Notes under the pieces: model-generated
Databases searched by the model: none
What the model saw: only the letters and a program-made list of their open reading frames with translations
What the model was told of the DNA's origin: nothing
Program-made: the position numbers and the translations under genes
Origin: Bacteroidia bacterium
Lineage (GTDB): Bacteria > Bacteroidota > Bacteroidia > JADZBD01
Assembly: GCA_020054095.1 (NCBI GenBank)
Contig: JAGVMA010000052.1
Coordinates: forward strand, 186,001-250,000
Reading direction: 5' to 3'
Length of the DNA stretch: 64,000 nt
Shown here: positions 19,976 to 27,836 of the stretch, in pieces
How the letters are laid out: every line of letters begins with the position of its first letter
Numbering within the stretch: position 1 is the stretch's first letter

Positions 19976-20767
19976 ATGAAAAGCGGCTGCTTAAGTTTTA
20001 TTTTTTCTTTACTCTTTTTTTCATCTCAAGCACAGTGTCTTGTGCAAATTACGGGTTACCAGCCCTCTTGTTTTGGTTATTGCGATGGGGCGGCAACCGC
20101 TTATGCCTCGGGCAATGCCCCATTTACTTACCAGTGGAATACTAACCCTGTGCAAACTACACAAACCGCTACAGGCCTGTGTGCAGGCACTTACTCGGTA
20201 GTTGTTGTGAACTGAAATAATTGCACTGCCGTGGGTAGTTATACTGTTATCCAACCAGCGCTGTTTCAAGCAACAATCACTTCAATCATACCAGCGTCTT
20301 GCTCTAATTGCTGCGATGGTGTTGCGTCTGGCGGCCCAACTGTAGGAGGAACCCCGCCCTATATGTTACTCTGGTCACCAAGTAATCAAACGTACACAAC
20401 TGCAACGGGATTATGTGCCGGTACAACTTATACTATGTGCGTTACCGATGCTAATGGATGCGTTGCTTGTGATAGCGTAATGGTGAGCTACACCGTTGGT
20501 AATGTTGAAGAAAATGATGCAGGAAATTTCAGCACTTATCCTAATCCCGTTTTAAACGAATTAACCATCAGCACAACACAAACTGATAATTATACCATAA
20601 GCGTTTACGATTGCTTGGGCAAACTAATCTTAACACAAAGCATACCCATTGCTGCAAACAGTAATTATATTTTAAATTGCAGCGAAATGCCAATCGGCAT
20701 TTACACTATGCAAATAAGTAATGTGGCTGCAAGCACTCGCTTTTACAGGCGATTTGTAAAACAGTAA
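19976..20767 (+). pseudogene. SprB-repeat T9SS-secreted protein interrupted by in-frame TGA
   Basis: One continuous reading frame of about 263 codons runs from a signal peptide ([20 protein letters not shown]) to a T9SS sorting tail (FSTYPNPVLNELTIS, ending in FYRRFVKQ), but codon 80 is TGA (20213-20215). Two SprB-like repeats flank the stop, and the TGA falls at the variable position of the repeat motif where the second copy reads VTDANGC. No frame shift is needed, so this is a point nonsense mutation, a sequencing error or readthrough. Intact, it would be a small surface-secreted protein. Confidence 0.75.
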
Positions 20768-20904
20768 CCGCGCTTTGTTTTCCCTTCAGCTTTCTATTAA
20801 TTAAGGCGTAATTTTTGCTGTATTTGTTTATGGAATTTTTAAATCTGTTACATCACTAATATGTAACATTACAAAACCGATTACCGTAAAACAAACCACG
20901 CACA

Positions 20905-22488
20905 ATGATCCCTAAAAATATTTTCCTCGCAATAATTTTTAGCTCAGTAAGCACCATTGCGCTGCAAGCACAAACTACCGTAAACTTTAAACACACCGGC
21001 AAAACCGAAATATTTATAGTGCCACAGGGCGTAACGAGTATTACTGTTGATATGGCCGGAGGATCGGGTGGAAATATTGGTGAGGCCATAGGCGGAAAAG
21101 GTGGCCGTGTGCAATGCGTGGTGCAAGTAACACCCGGAGAAACGCTGCGCGTTAATGTGGGCGGTGCAGGTTTAGATGGCGACAATAAAAGTGGAATTAT
21201 TAAAGGTGGATTTAACGGTGGCGGCACTGGCTATGATGATGACGATTCGTGGGGCGGTGGCAGCGGTGGCGGTGCATCAGATATTACACGCACACCATTC
21301 GGTTTAAAAAACCGAATAGTGGTAGCAGGTGGCGCAGGTGGCGGTGGTATTGATGGCTGCTCGAGTTCATATATGCTTTATGGCGGAAACGGTGGCGGCT
21401 TAATAGCTGCCGATGCACAACCTGCAAAAGGCGGTGGTTGCGATGGCAGCGGATTTGGCGGCACACAAACAGAAGGCGGAAAAAAAGGAAACTACACTTT
21501 AAACCCCTGCGAAAACAGATCAACCGATGGAAAATTTGGACAAGGCGGAAATGCTTTTGGCGCATGCGATAATAGCGATGATGGTGGCAGCGGTGGCGGT
21601 GGGGGCTGGTATGGTGGTGGCAGCGGAAACTTTGGTGCGGGCGGTGGCGGCAGCAGCCACACTGCCGATGGTTGCACCAATGTGGAACACACACAAGGTT
21701 ATCAGCAAGGCGATGGCTACATTACTATTACTTATGGTGCAGCAATTAAAACGGTGGTTGAAAAATTAAATGCAAACGCATCGGCATTACCTGCCGAAAT
21801 TTGCAAAGGAACTTCTACGGTGCTTACTGTGGCCGATATTACAGGCGGCACTCCGCCCTACTCTTGCCTCTGGACTCCCGGAAATTTATACGGCAATGTG
21901 ATAAACGTAAACCCTTCAAAAAATACAATTTACACCGTTCACATCACCGATAATAGTGGCAACACATTTACACAAACCGTAGAAATATTTGTAAAATCTG
22001 CGCTAAGCATAAGCATCACCAGCACACACGATAGTATATGCCCGGGCGAAAACACCACACTAAACGCTACCAAAGGCATGAGCTACAAATGGTTGCCTGC
22101 CGAAGGATTAAGCAATGCCTATATCCAAAACCCAACTGCCAACCCAAGCACCACCACTTGTTACACCGTAATAGTAACCGATGAAAACGGCTGCACCGGC
22201 TCCGCCACAAAATGTGTGGCCATAAAAAAATGCAAAAACATTAAAGAAGTAGGACTCGAATCTATTTATGTTTTTTACAACGCAGCTAATAACGAGTTTA
22301 TAGTATATGGCTTAGTAGCACCCGAAAACGAAGTGAAAATACTAAGCGGAACGGGCGATGTGCTGCTCACAAAAAATGCAGGGCCGGGTAATTGTATTTT
22401 AAGTGCAAGCAAATTACCCGATGGCATGTATTACGTTACCATCAAAACCAAAGTGGGCATGGTAAAGAAAAAAGTGGTGAAAAAGTAA
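20905..22488 (+). CDS. Glycine-rich secreted protein with SprB-like and T9SS-like tail
   Basis: A 527-residue protein. Signal peptide to about residue 22, then a glycine-rich domain of about 260 residues with GGGSGGGASD and GGAGGGG runs. Next come an SprB-like repeat (GGTPPYSCLWTPG) and a second Ig-like segment (PGENTTLNATKGMSYKWLP, ending in VTDENGCTGSATKCV). The last 85 residues resemble a T9SS type A sorting tail (LPDGMYYVTIKTKVGMVKKKV), but the usual YPNP start is replaced by FYNA. It is probably surface-exposed or secreted; no enzymatic motif is visible. Its organisation parallels the 44.1-46.0 kb protein. Confidence 0.7.
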   Translation: MIPKNIFLAIIFSSVSTIALQAQTTVNFKHTGKTEIFIVPQGVTSITVDMAGGSGGNIGEAIGGKGGRVQCVVQVTPGETLRVNVGGAGLDGDNKSGIIKGGFNGGGTGYDDDDSWGGGSGGGASDITRTPFGLKNRIVVAGGAGGGGIDGCSSSYMLYGGNGGGLIAADAQPAKGGGCDGSGFGGTQTEGGKKGNYTLNPCENRSTDGKFGQGGNAFGACDNSDDGGSGGGGGWYGGGSGNFGAGGGGSSHTADGCTNVEHTQGYQQGDGYITITYGAAIKTVVEKLNANASALPAEICKGTSTVLTVADITGGTPPYSCLWTPGNLYGNVINVNPSKNTIYTVHITDNSGNTFTQTVEIFVKSALSISITSTHDSICPGENTTLNATKGMSYKWLPAEGLSNAYIQNPTANPSTTTCYTVIVTDENGCTGSATKCVAIKKCKNIKEVGLESIYVFYNAANNEFIVYGLVAPENEVKILSGTGDVLLTKNAGPGNCILSASKLPDGMYYVTIKTKVGMVKKKVVKK

Positions 22489-22587
22489 ACAACCAATCAC
22501 TTCTCAATATCGCCTGCGCTGCCTGCCGCAGGCAGAATAAACGTGCGGTTCACGATTAAAACTGCTTAATAACGAACACACAAAACA

Positions 22588-22672
22588 CGTCATTACGATC
22601 CGCCTCAGGCGGAGAAGTATTCTCAAAAATAAAACTACATTGTATCGGTCGTTACGCTCCCTTGCAATGACG
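22588..22672. repeat. Inverted-end intergenic element (CGTCATT...AATGACG)
   Basis: Outer 7-bp inverted ends CGTCATT (22588-22594) and AATGACG (22666-22672) enclose a GC-rich palindrome CCGCCTCAGGCGG. It resembles the small CGTCATTGCGA-type intergenic repeats that are common in Bacteroidota genomes; only one copy is in the window. Confidence 0.4.
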
Positions 22673-22703
22673 AACTCGACAACGTCATGCTCTATCTGCG
22701 CGC

Positions 22704-22731
22704 TGTCATGCTGAGCCTGTCGAAGCATCTC
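22704..22731 (+). repeat. Dispersed repeat, copy 1
   Basis: The 28 bp beginning TGTCATGCTGAG match, in inverse orientation, 25 of 28 positions of 62447-62474. TGTCATGCTGAGC-type elements recur in intergenic regions of many Bacteroidota genomes. Confidence 0.6.
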
Positions 22732-22785
22732 TTGGCGTAGCCATAATTTTTTGTTTTAACAATTCATATCAATCAATTTTGAACT

Positions 22786-23013
22786 CTACAATAGCAAGTG
22801 TTAATGCTACAATCTAATCTTCTAAAACTACAACGGGCTACCGCGAATCAAAACAATACATTGTAGCATTAACGAGGTAAATTGTAAAACACACAATACG
22901 CATTGTGGAAACAAAAACGGTGATTGTAGCCCGTACAATGTACATTGTAGCAATGGCTTTAGTAATTGTAGCGTTAGATTATTAATGTGTAGCACCGTTA
23001 GATTATAGCGTAG
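22786..23013. repeat. 21-bp-phased TTGTAG array with inverted arm
   Basis: Forward cores start exactly every 21 bp at 22861, 22882, 22903, 22924, 22945, 22966, 22987 and 23008: TTGTAG, TTGTAA, TTGTGG, TTGTAG, TTGTAG, TTGTAG, GTGTAG, GCGTAG. On the left, inverted cores CTACAA start at 22786, 22807 and 22828, also 21 bp apart. The 14-15 bp between cores is largely non-repetitive. A perfect 14-bp inverted repeat (22800-22813 with 22860-22873) and a 14-bp palindrome ACAATGTACATTGT (22935-22948) sit inside. Function unknown. Confidence 0.8.
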
Positions 23014-23478
23014 CATCGTATTTACAAAACTACAGCCCTTGTAAATTGCGCAAAGGATTAAAAACATCATCCAGAAGGATAATTTAATGCTGTACTGGGG
23101 CAAGCAGTGAAAATTACGTAAAGTGCGCAAGGTTGATTATTGTAATTGTTTATTCTTTACAAACTATTTCTCCTTTTGATACTTTATGATTAATGCATAT
23201 ACTTGAATAACTACTGTCTTGCAGGCTCAGCTACCCAAAAGTATGTATACATTTACTTTTTTCCGACTTATTATTTTTCTTTATGGAACGTCAAAAAGTA
23301 AAAGAGCCAAATCTTTTTCTCGCTTGCACTTTTGCGCCTTATTTTATTGTATGTAATTTTAGCGGGCGCAAAAGAGCAAGCATCCGATTACGAAAAACCA
23401 GATAAAAAAGATTGTTTTTTTATCCGAAAAAATGTTATTCTTTTACTACATATTACTCAACAACTTAAAAACCCAAGC

Positions 23479-23805
23479 ATGGCTTGTACAATTACGGTTA
23501 CTTCAGCAGTAGTTAATGGCGGCAACGTCATAGTCGCTGGAAATTTTTCCGCAACTCCGTCATGCACTGGTACGCTTACAATAAGTGTAACCGTAACCTG
23601 TCTGGACGCAGGCGGGACTTTCAACATGACATCAGCAACAAATATTGCCATCTTTGCAACAATTCTCATTGATATTTTTTCTGGGGGCTTACTTACAACG
23701 GGTTTAGTAGTTGCACTTATAGCAATAACAGCATTTGCCACATGGGTTGCAATGTTTCCTTTAAGTAACCCACCCTGCAAAAACAACACCGCAACATGTC
23801 AATAA
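23479..23805 (+). CDS. Small cysteine-containing membrane protein of unknown family
   Basis: A 108-residue protein from the ATG at 23479 (MACTITVTSAVVNGG). The frame is open to an ATG at 23332, but those extra 49 residues are lysine- and aromatic-rich and unlike the rest. An N-terminal beta-rich part with three cysteines is followed by two adjacent hydrophobic segments (about residues 53-92) and a short tail PPCKNNTATC. It overlaps the next gene by 10 nt and begins a coupled cassette. Family not recognised. Confidence 0.5.
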   Translation: MACTITVTSAVVNGGNVIVAGNFSATPSCTGTLTISVTVTCLDAGGTFNMTSATNIAIFATILIDIFSGGLLTTGLVVALIAITAFATWVAMFPLSNPPCKNNTATCQ

Positions 23806-24566
23806 AAATTCTAAATGAAGTGCGAAAGGAAAAATTATTCTTGGCAATCGTATTTTTTATTTCTATTGATTCATATTGTCAGTCACAAACAGATACTACT
23901 AAATATATTTTTGGATGGCAAGTTTCAACAGGTATAATGCAACAAAATTTCTCTGCTCTTAATAAATATGAATACCTACTGAATAGACCTCAAAATTTTT
24001 CTTTCCAATATCCAAGTCCTTCATTATTTATTGGTAATCCTGAAAAAATTTTCATTTCACTTTCATTGAGTACAGCTTTTGGCTCTGAAAATTCAGGGAC
24101 ATACAATAATTATAATATCAAATCAGGAGGTTCAAGTTCCTTTATGGGAGGCAATATAAATTGCCCTCTTAAAACAGATTTTTCAAAAAAATCTCTTCAA
24201 GGAATTTATGTTTCGTTGGGCGTAAGATATGTTTCAACTTCTATTTATTCAAAAGCGCAGGGAATAAATTCGCTAAAGAGGGATACTACTTTTTATTATG
24301 AAAACAGTAAGGCAAAGAATGTTGTTGCGAATGCAGAAATAATGTTTGAATTATTTAGCTTGGGCAAAAGACCCACACGATTGCGTTATCCACTCATGAT
24401 TAAAATCGGTTATAATTTACAAATTCAAAAACCAACTTGGTCAGGAGATTACAGCAGATACAGCGGAGACGAAAGCCCAAATATAAATTTAGGTGGGTTC
24501 TATTTTGGAATAGGATTTAATTTCTGGTTAAAAAAAGGTGTTATGAAATCTTGGTTTAAGAAATAA
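23796..24566 (+). CDS. Putative outer-membrane beta-barrel protein
   Basis: A 256-residue protein. The N-terminus has a charged start and a hydrophobic run ending near SIDSYCQSQ, plausibly a signal peptide. The remainder alternates aromatic and polar residues in beta-strand-like segments (GGFYFGIGFNFWLKKG near the end), typical of Bacteroidota porin-like proteins. It overlaps the upstream gene by 10 nt and lies 4 nt before the next frame. Specific family unknown. Confidence 0.55.
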   Translation: MSIKILNEVRKEKLFLAIVFFISIDSYCQSQTDTTKYIFGWQVSTGIMQQNFSALNKYEYLLNRPQNFSFQYPSPSLFIGNPEKIFISLSLSTAFGSENSGTYNNYNIKSGGSSSFMGGNINCPLKTDFSKKSLQGIYVSLGVRYVSTSIYSKAQGINSLKRDTTFYYENSKAKNVVANAEIMFELFSLGKRPTRLRYPLMIKIGYNLQIQKPTWSGDYSRYSGDESPNINLGGFYFGIGFNFWLKKGVMKSWFKK

Positions 24567-24570
24567 AAAT

Positions 24571-24903
24571 ATGGAACAAACAAATGAGGGTTGTTCTGGT
24601 TGTAATCAAGAACAATCAATATCAGCTAATCAGTTTAATAATGTTACTGTACAGCAAAATGCTCCATGAACAGGATGCAGAAAAAATCAATTCAAAGGAA
24701 AGCTTGGTACTTGTATTGATTGCATAGTAGCCAATATAATCGGCACAGTATTGGGATGGATTGTTTTTTTATCCTTTCTTTTTTTCTATCCTGATAAAAG
24801 AGCTTTATACACAACAATTTTTATTTCGGGATTATTCACACTATTACTATCTGCTCACGCAATTGCTTATTTGATAAAACGAAATAAAGCTTCTGAAAAA
24901 TGA
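24571..24903 (+). pseudogene. Two-helix membrane protein frame interrupted by TGA
   Basis: The frame starts at the ATG at 24571 (MEQTNEGCSGCNQEQ), meets TGA at codon 33 (24667-24669), stays open for 77 more codons and ends at TGA 24901-24903, overlapping the next ATG (ATGA). After the interruption come a cysteine pair (GTCIDC) and two strong hydrophobic segments (VANIIGTVLGWIVFLSFLFF and LYTTIFISGLFTLLLSAHAI). The reading frame and coupling are preserved, so the stop is recent, a sequencing error, or read through. Confidence 0.55.
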
Positions 24904-25829
24904 AAAAGATTTTATTTTTTTTAATTGTTTTTTTCATTCACAAAATTGTACAATGTCAAAATCTTGTTCCTGATGGAAGTTTTGAGCAAGACACTGCTTG
25001 TCCGCTGACAACTTATGTTTATTATAATGCTTATTGGAAAGTACCTACGGCAGGAACGCCTGATTATTTTGATACTTGCTCAAATTCGTGGACTAATAGC
25101 GTTCCAAATAATTTTGTTGGAAGTCAACCTGCATTTGGCGGTGCTTATGTTGGTCTCGTAACAAAAATTGCTGGTGATTATAAAGAATATGTTCAAGTTC
25201 GTTTGCTTGATTCTCTAAAAGCAGGTATATCTTATTGTGTAAGTTACTATGTTTCCCTTGCTGGTAAATCAGCCTATGCAACTCCCGCTCCACAACTTTA
25301 TTTTTCTGATTCAGCAATTTCAAGCACTGGCTCATCCTATTTCCCTTACACACCACAAATAAATAACACTTCAATAATTACCGATACTACAAACTGGACA
25401 CATATTACGGGAACTTATACCGCTAATGGAGGTGAAAAATATATTACTATTGGCAATTTCTTTTCTGATGCAAACACTCCCTCTGTTTTTATAAATTTTA
25501 GTTCCATTATGGCTTATTTCTATCTTGACAGCGTTTCGGTTGTAAATTGTGACAGCTCAAACGGAGTAAATGAACAAACTTTTAATATTAAAATAAATAT
25601 TTTTCCAAATCCCTTTTCTGCGCAGACAACTTTAAAAACAGATATTCCTTTAGTCAATGTAACTCTCACGGTGGACAACTGTTTCGGTCAGACAGTTGCG
25701 CAAATAAAAAACATCAACGGGCAGACAGTCGTTTTCTCGCGTGACAATCTCACAAGTGGACTGTATTTCGTTCGGCTGACAGAAGAGAATAAAATCATCG
25801 CAGTAGACAAACTTGTAATCACCGACTGA
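24900..25829 (+). CDS. Secreted jelly-roll-like protein with T9SS sorting tail
   Basis: A 309-residue protein. Signal peptide to about residue 19 (ending VQCQ), then a domain opening NLVPDGSFEQD, a common start of Bacteroidota carbohydrate-binding-like beta-sandwich modules. The last 80 residues are a T9SS type A tail (INIFPNPFSAQTTL, then GLYFVRLTEENKIIAVDKLVI). It overlaps the upstream frame by ATGA and is the last gene of the cassette; a strong terminator follows 73 nt later. Ligand unknown. Confidence 0.7.
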   Translation: MKKILFFLIVFFIHKIVQCQNLVPDGSFEQDTACPLTTYVYYNAYWKVPTAGTPDYFDTCSNSWTNSVPNNFVGSQPAFGGAYVGLVTKIAGDYKEYVQVRLLDSLKAGISYCVSYYVSLAGKSAYATPAPQLYFSDSAISSTGSSYFPYTPQINNTSIITDTTNWTHITGTYTANGGEKYITIGNFFSDANTPSVFINFSSIMAYFYLDSVSVVNCDSSNGVNEQTFNIKINIFPNPFSAQTTLKTDIPLVNVTLTVDNCFGQTVAQIKNINGQTVVFSRDNLTSGLYFVRLTEENKIIAVDKLVITD

Positions 25830-25902
25830 CATGAAAGACAACAGCACTGGGCACAACAATGGTAACTGTTGCACAACCATAAAAAAATAAAATTAATTCA
25901 TA

Positions 25903-25940
25903 AAAAAAACGATTCTTTTGAAAAAGAGAATCGTTTTTTT
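25903..25940 (+). terminator. Strong intrinsic terminator ending the accessory cassette
   Basis: A 14-bp perfect stem (25903-25916 with 25927-25940, core ACGATTCT/AGAATCGT) has a 10-nt loop; the right arm ends in seven T residues and the left arm begins with A residues, so it could act on both strands. Confidence 0.9.
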
Positions 25941-25941
25941 A

Positions 25942-26279
25942 CGTTTTAAGCGCTTGGGTAAAAATTCGCACAAATTAGAATTAGGTTTAGGGCAAGATAT
26001 TACCATTACAACCAAAGACCGTTTTTTTGCATTAACAACTGCCGCTATCGGATACCGTCAGCAAAAAACCGGTTTTACGGCATAGCATATACTACACCTA
26101 TTTCTTACCTCGTTTATTTTCAAATTCAGCAATGGGCAGGAATAAGCAATGGTTACACCGGACAACTCATTATTGATAATAAAAACAACAGAACACTTCC
26201 TAAAGACCTTTTGTATGCTCAACAAGGCACTAAGGGAATGTATAGCAGCTTTGAAATAGTAGTAATAGCAAACTCATAA
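25942..26279 (+). pseudogene. Remnant of an outer-membrane protein gene
   Basis: Two overlapping frames together read like the C-terminal strands of a Bacteroidota outer-membrane protein. The first runs to a TAG near 26086 (LGKNSHKLELGLGQDI, then TAAIGYRQQKTGF). The second continues after a one-base shift near 26075 (YGIAYTTPISYLVYFQ, then WAGISNGYTG) to a stop at 26279. There is no start codon and the remnant abuts the terminator, so the 5' part is missing. The last 39 residues do not fit the barrel pattern. Confidence 0.55.
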
Positions 26280-26356
26280 GACAATCAACATTATCAATGT
26301 GGGTTGATGATATAAGAAATGAAAAGGCAAGCTGAAGAGGCAATGTGCAATTTACA

Positions 26357-26389
26357 CTTGTATTAGCTAAATACTTAATTATAAATTTG
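26357..26389 (+). promoter_or_regulatory. Promoter of the DUF1801 gene
   Basis: CTTG (26357-26360) as the -33 box is followed after 21 bp by an exact -7 box TAAATTTG (26382-26389). The start codon is at 26414. Confidence 0.6.
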
Positions 26390-26413
26390 TATTTATAAAA
26401 GAAATGAAACAAC

Positions 26414-26830
26414 ATGGCAAAATTAGCAGTAATAAAAACCACCCAAACCACCGCCAGCGTGGATGATTACATAAGTACCTTACCCACCGAGCAGCAGCGT
26501 GCAGATAGTGCTGTGCTATTGCGGCTGATGAAAAAAGCAAGTAAAGAAGAAGCTAAGCTATGGGGCAAATCTATGATAGGTTTCGGGAAATTAATTTACA
26601 AAAGTCCGGCCACAGGTCGCGAGGTGGAATGGTTTAAAATTGGTTTTTCGCCACGCAAAGCAAATTTTTCGTTGCACTTGGTATTAAACATTAAAGCGCA
26701 CGAGCAATTGCTTAAAAAACTTGGTAAACACAAAAGAGGAGTAGGTTGTCTTTACATTAATAAACTTGCCGATGTGGATATAAAAGTTTTGGAACAACTT
26801 ATACAGGTGGCTGCAAAAGGGAAAAAGTAG
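26414..26830 (+). CDS. DUF1801 (YdhG-like) domain protein
   Basis: A 138-residue cytosolic protein. It has the DUF1801 pattern: an N-terminal helical part (VDDYISTLPTEQQRADSAVLL), the middle segment WGKSMIGFGKLIYKSP and the C-terminal KRGVGCLYINKLADVD, where family members usually have GKGCLYI. Biochemical role of the family is not established. It is convergent with the sugar-nucleotide operon; stops are 14 nt apart and no terminator hairpin is visible between them. Confidence 0.8.
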   Translation: MAKLAVIKTTQTTASVDDYISTLPTEQQRADSAVLLRLMKKASKEEAKLWGKSMIGFGKLIYKSPATGREVEWFKIGFSPRKANFSLHLVLNIKAHEQLLKKLGKHKRGVGCLYINKLADVDIKVLEQLIQVAAKGKK

Positions 26831-26843
26831 TTATACCCAATCA

Positions 26844-27836
26844 CTACTTTTTAAAATCCTCAAAATTTTTGTGTTCTATTTTATTAAGTTCATCGGCAGT
26901 TAAGGATTTAAAATAATCGTAAGTAATTTTTAATCCTTCGGCACGGTTAACTTTTGGTTCCCATCCTAATATTTTTTTGGCTACAGTAATATCGGGCTTA
27001 CGTTGTTTTGGGTCGTCTTGCGGCAGCGGCAGCGATATTAATTTTTGTTTGGTACCGGTGAGTTTTATAATTTCTTCGCCAAATTGCTTAATGGTTATTT
27101 CGCTTGGATTACCAATGTTTACAGGTTGTACATAATCGCTCATAAGCAAACGGTAAATGCCTTCCACTAAATCATCTACGTAACAAAACGAACGCGTTTG
27201 TGAGCCATCACCAAAGATAGTTAAGTCTTCACCACGCAATGCCTGGCCAATAAATGCAGGTAACACACGACCATCGTTAAGTCGCATGCGCGGCCCATAA
27301 GTATTAAAAATGCGCACAATGCGTGTTTCTAATTTATGATACGTGTGGTAAGCCATTGTAATTGCTTCCTGAAAACGCTTGGCTTCGTCATACACACCAC
27401 GCGGACCAATGGGATTTACATTGCCCCAATAATCTTCCGTTTGAGGATGCACTAATGGGTCGCCATAAACTTCGGATGTGGATGCCACTAAAATACGTGC
27501 GCCTTTTGCTTTTGCTAAGCCCAATAAATTGTGTGTACCCAGCGAACTTACTTTTAATGTTTGTATCGGAATTTTTAAATAATCAATAGGGCTTGCCGGT
27601 GATGCAAAATGTAAAATATAATGTAATTCACCGCCAATGTGTACGTGCTGAGTAACATCGTGGTGATGAAACTCAAATTGTTCGAGCCGTGTTAAGTGCT
27701 CAATGTTTTTCATATCACCAGTTATTAAATTATCCATGCCTATCACATGGTAACCCTCTTTAATGAATCGGTCGCACAGGTGCGAGCCTAAAAAGCCCGC
27801 AGCGCCTGTAATTAATACTCGTTTACGATTAGTCAT
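26844..27836 (-). CDS. uxs: UDP-glucuronate decarboxylase (UDP-xylose synthase)
   Basis: A 330-residue extended short-chain dehydrogenase. It has the NAD site [11 protein letters not shown], the active-site segment TSEVYGDP with the YDEAKR (YxxxK) motif, and [16 protein letters not shown], all typical of UXS. It converts UDP-glucuronate to UDP-xylose. It overlaps the upstream membrane protein gene by ATGA and ends a four-gene leftward operon that also encodes UDP-glucose dehydrogenase, its substrate supplier. Confidence 0.88.
   Translation of the reverse strand: MTNRKRVLITGAAGFLGSHLCDRFIKEGYHVIGMDNLITGDMKNIEHLTRLEQFEFHHHDVTQHVHIGGELHYILHFASPASPIDYLKIPIQTLKVSSLGTHNLLGLAKAKGARILVASTSEVYGDPLVHPQTEDYWGNVNPIGPRGVYDEAKRFQEAITMAYHTYHKLETRIVRIFNTYGPRMRLNDGRVLPAFIGQALRGEDLTIFGDGSQTRSFCYVDDLVEGIYRLLMSDYVQPVNIGNPSEITIKQFGEEIIKLTGTKQKLISLPLPQDDPKQRKPDITVAKKILGWEPKVNRAEGLKITYDYFKSLTADELNKIEHKNFEDFKK

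Larger units (their letters stand above)
22489..23478. other. Non-coding accessory interval with hairpins, dispersed repeats and a phased array
   Basis: About 1 kb without a credible gene. In order it holds a hairpin (22519-22535, CTGCCTG arms), a palindrome CCGCCTCAGGCGG (22600-22612), an element bounded by CGTCATT/AATGACG (22588-22672), a copy of a dispersed repeat (22704-22731), the 21-bp-phased TTGTAG array (22786-23013), and an AT-rich stretch with TTTACTTTTTT (about 23249-23262) facing AAAAAGTAAAA (about 23292-23303). No tRNA or start-proximal conserved reading frame was seen. Confidence 0.7.

Noticed and set aside
21284-21694. His/Arg-rich and Pro-rich frames opposite the glycine-rich protein at 20.9 kb
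   Set aside because: Composition is the mirror of glycine codons, with no homology-like pattern.
22786-23013. CRISPR array
   Set aside because: The repeated core is only 6-7 bp, the period is 21 bp, and no cas genes are present.
22828-23130. A 100-codon minus-strand reading frame through the phased array
   Set aside because: Its leucine-glutamine heptads are just CTACAA repeated in phase with codons; composition is otherwise unlike protein and there is no credible start context.
23332-23478. Longer N-terminus for the 23.5-kb small protein
   Set aside because: The extra 49 residues are lysine- and aromatic-rich, arise from AT-rich intergenic sequence and do not resemble a signal peptide.
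19976-24903. Reassignment of TGA to tryptophan genome-wide
   Set aside because: TGA acts as a stop in carA and the antitoxin, and in ATGA/TGATG overlaps at 27833, 32734 and 51158, so the two internal TGAs are local.
25830-25892. A 19-codon frame starting MKDNSTG after the T9SS gene
   Set aside because: Too short and compositionally random; no conserved feature.
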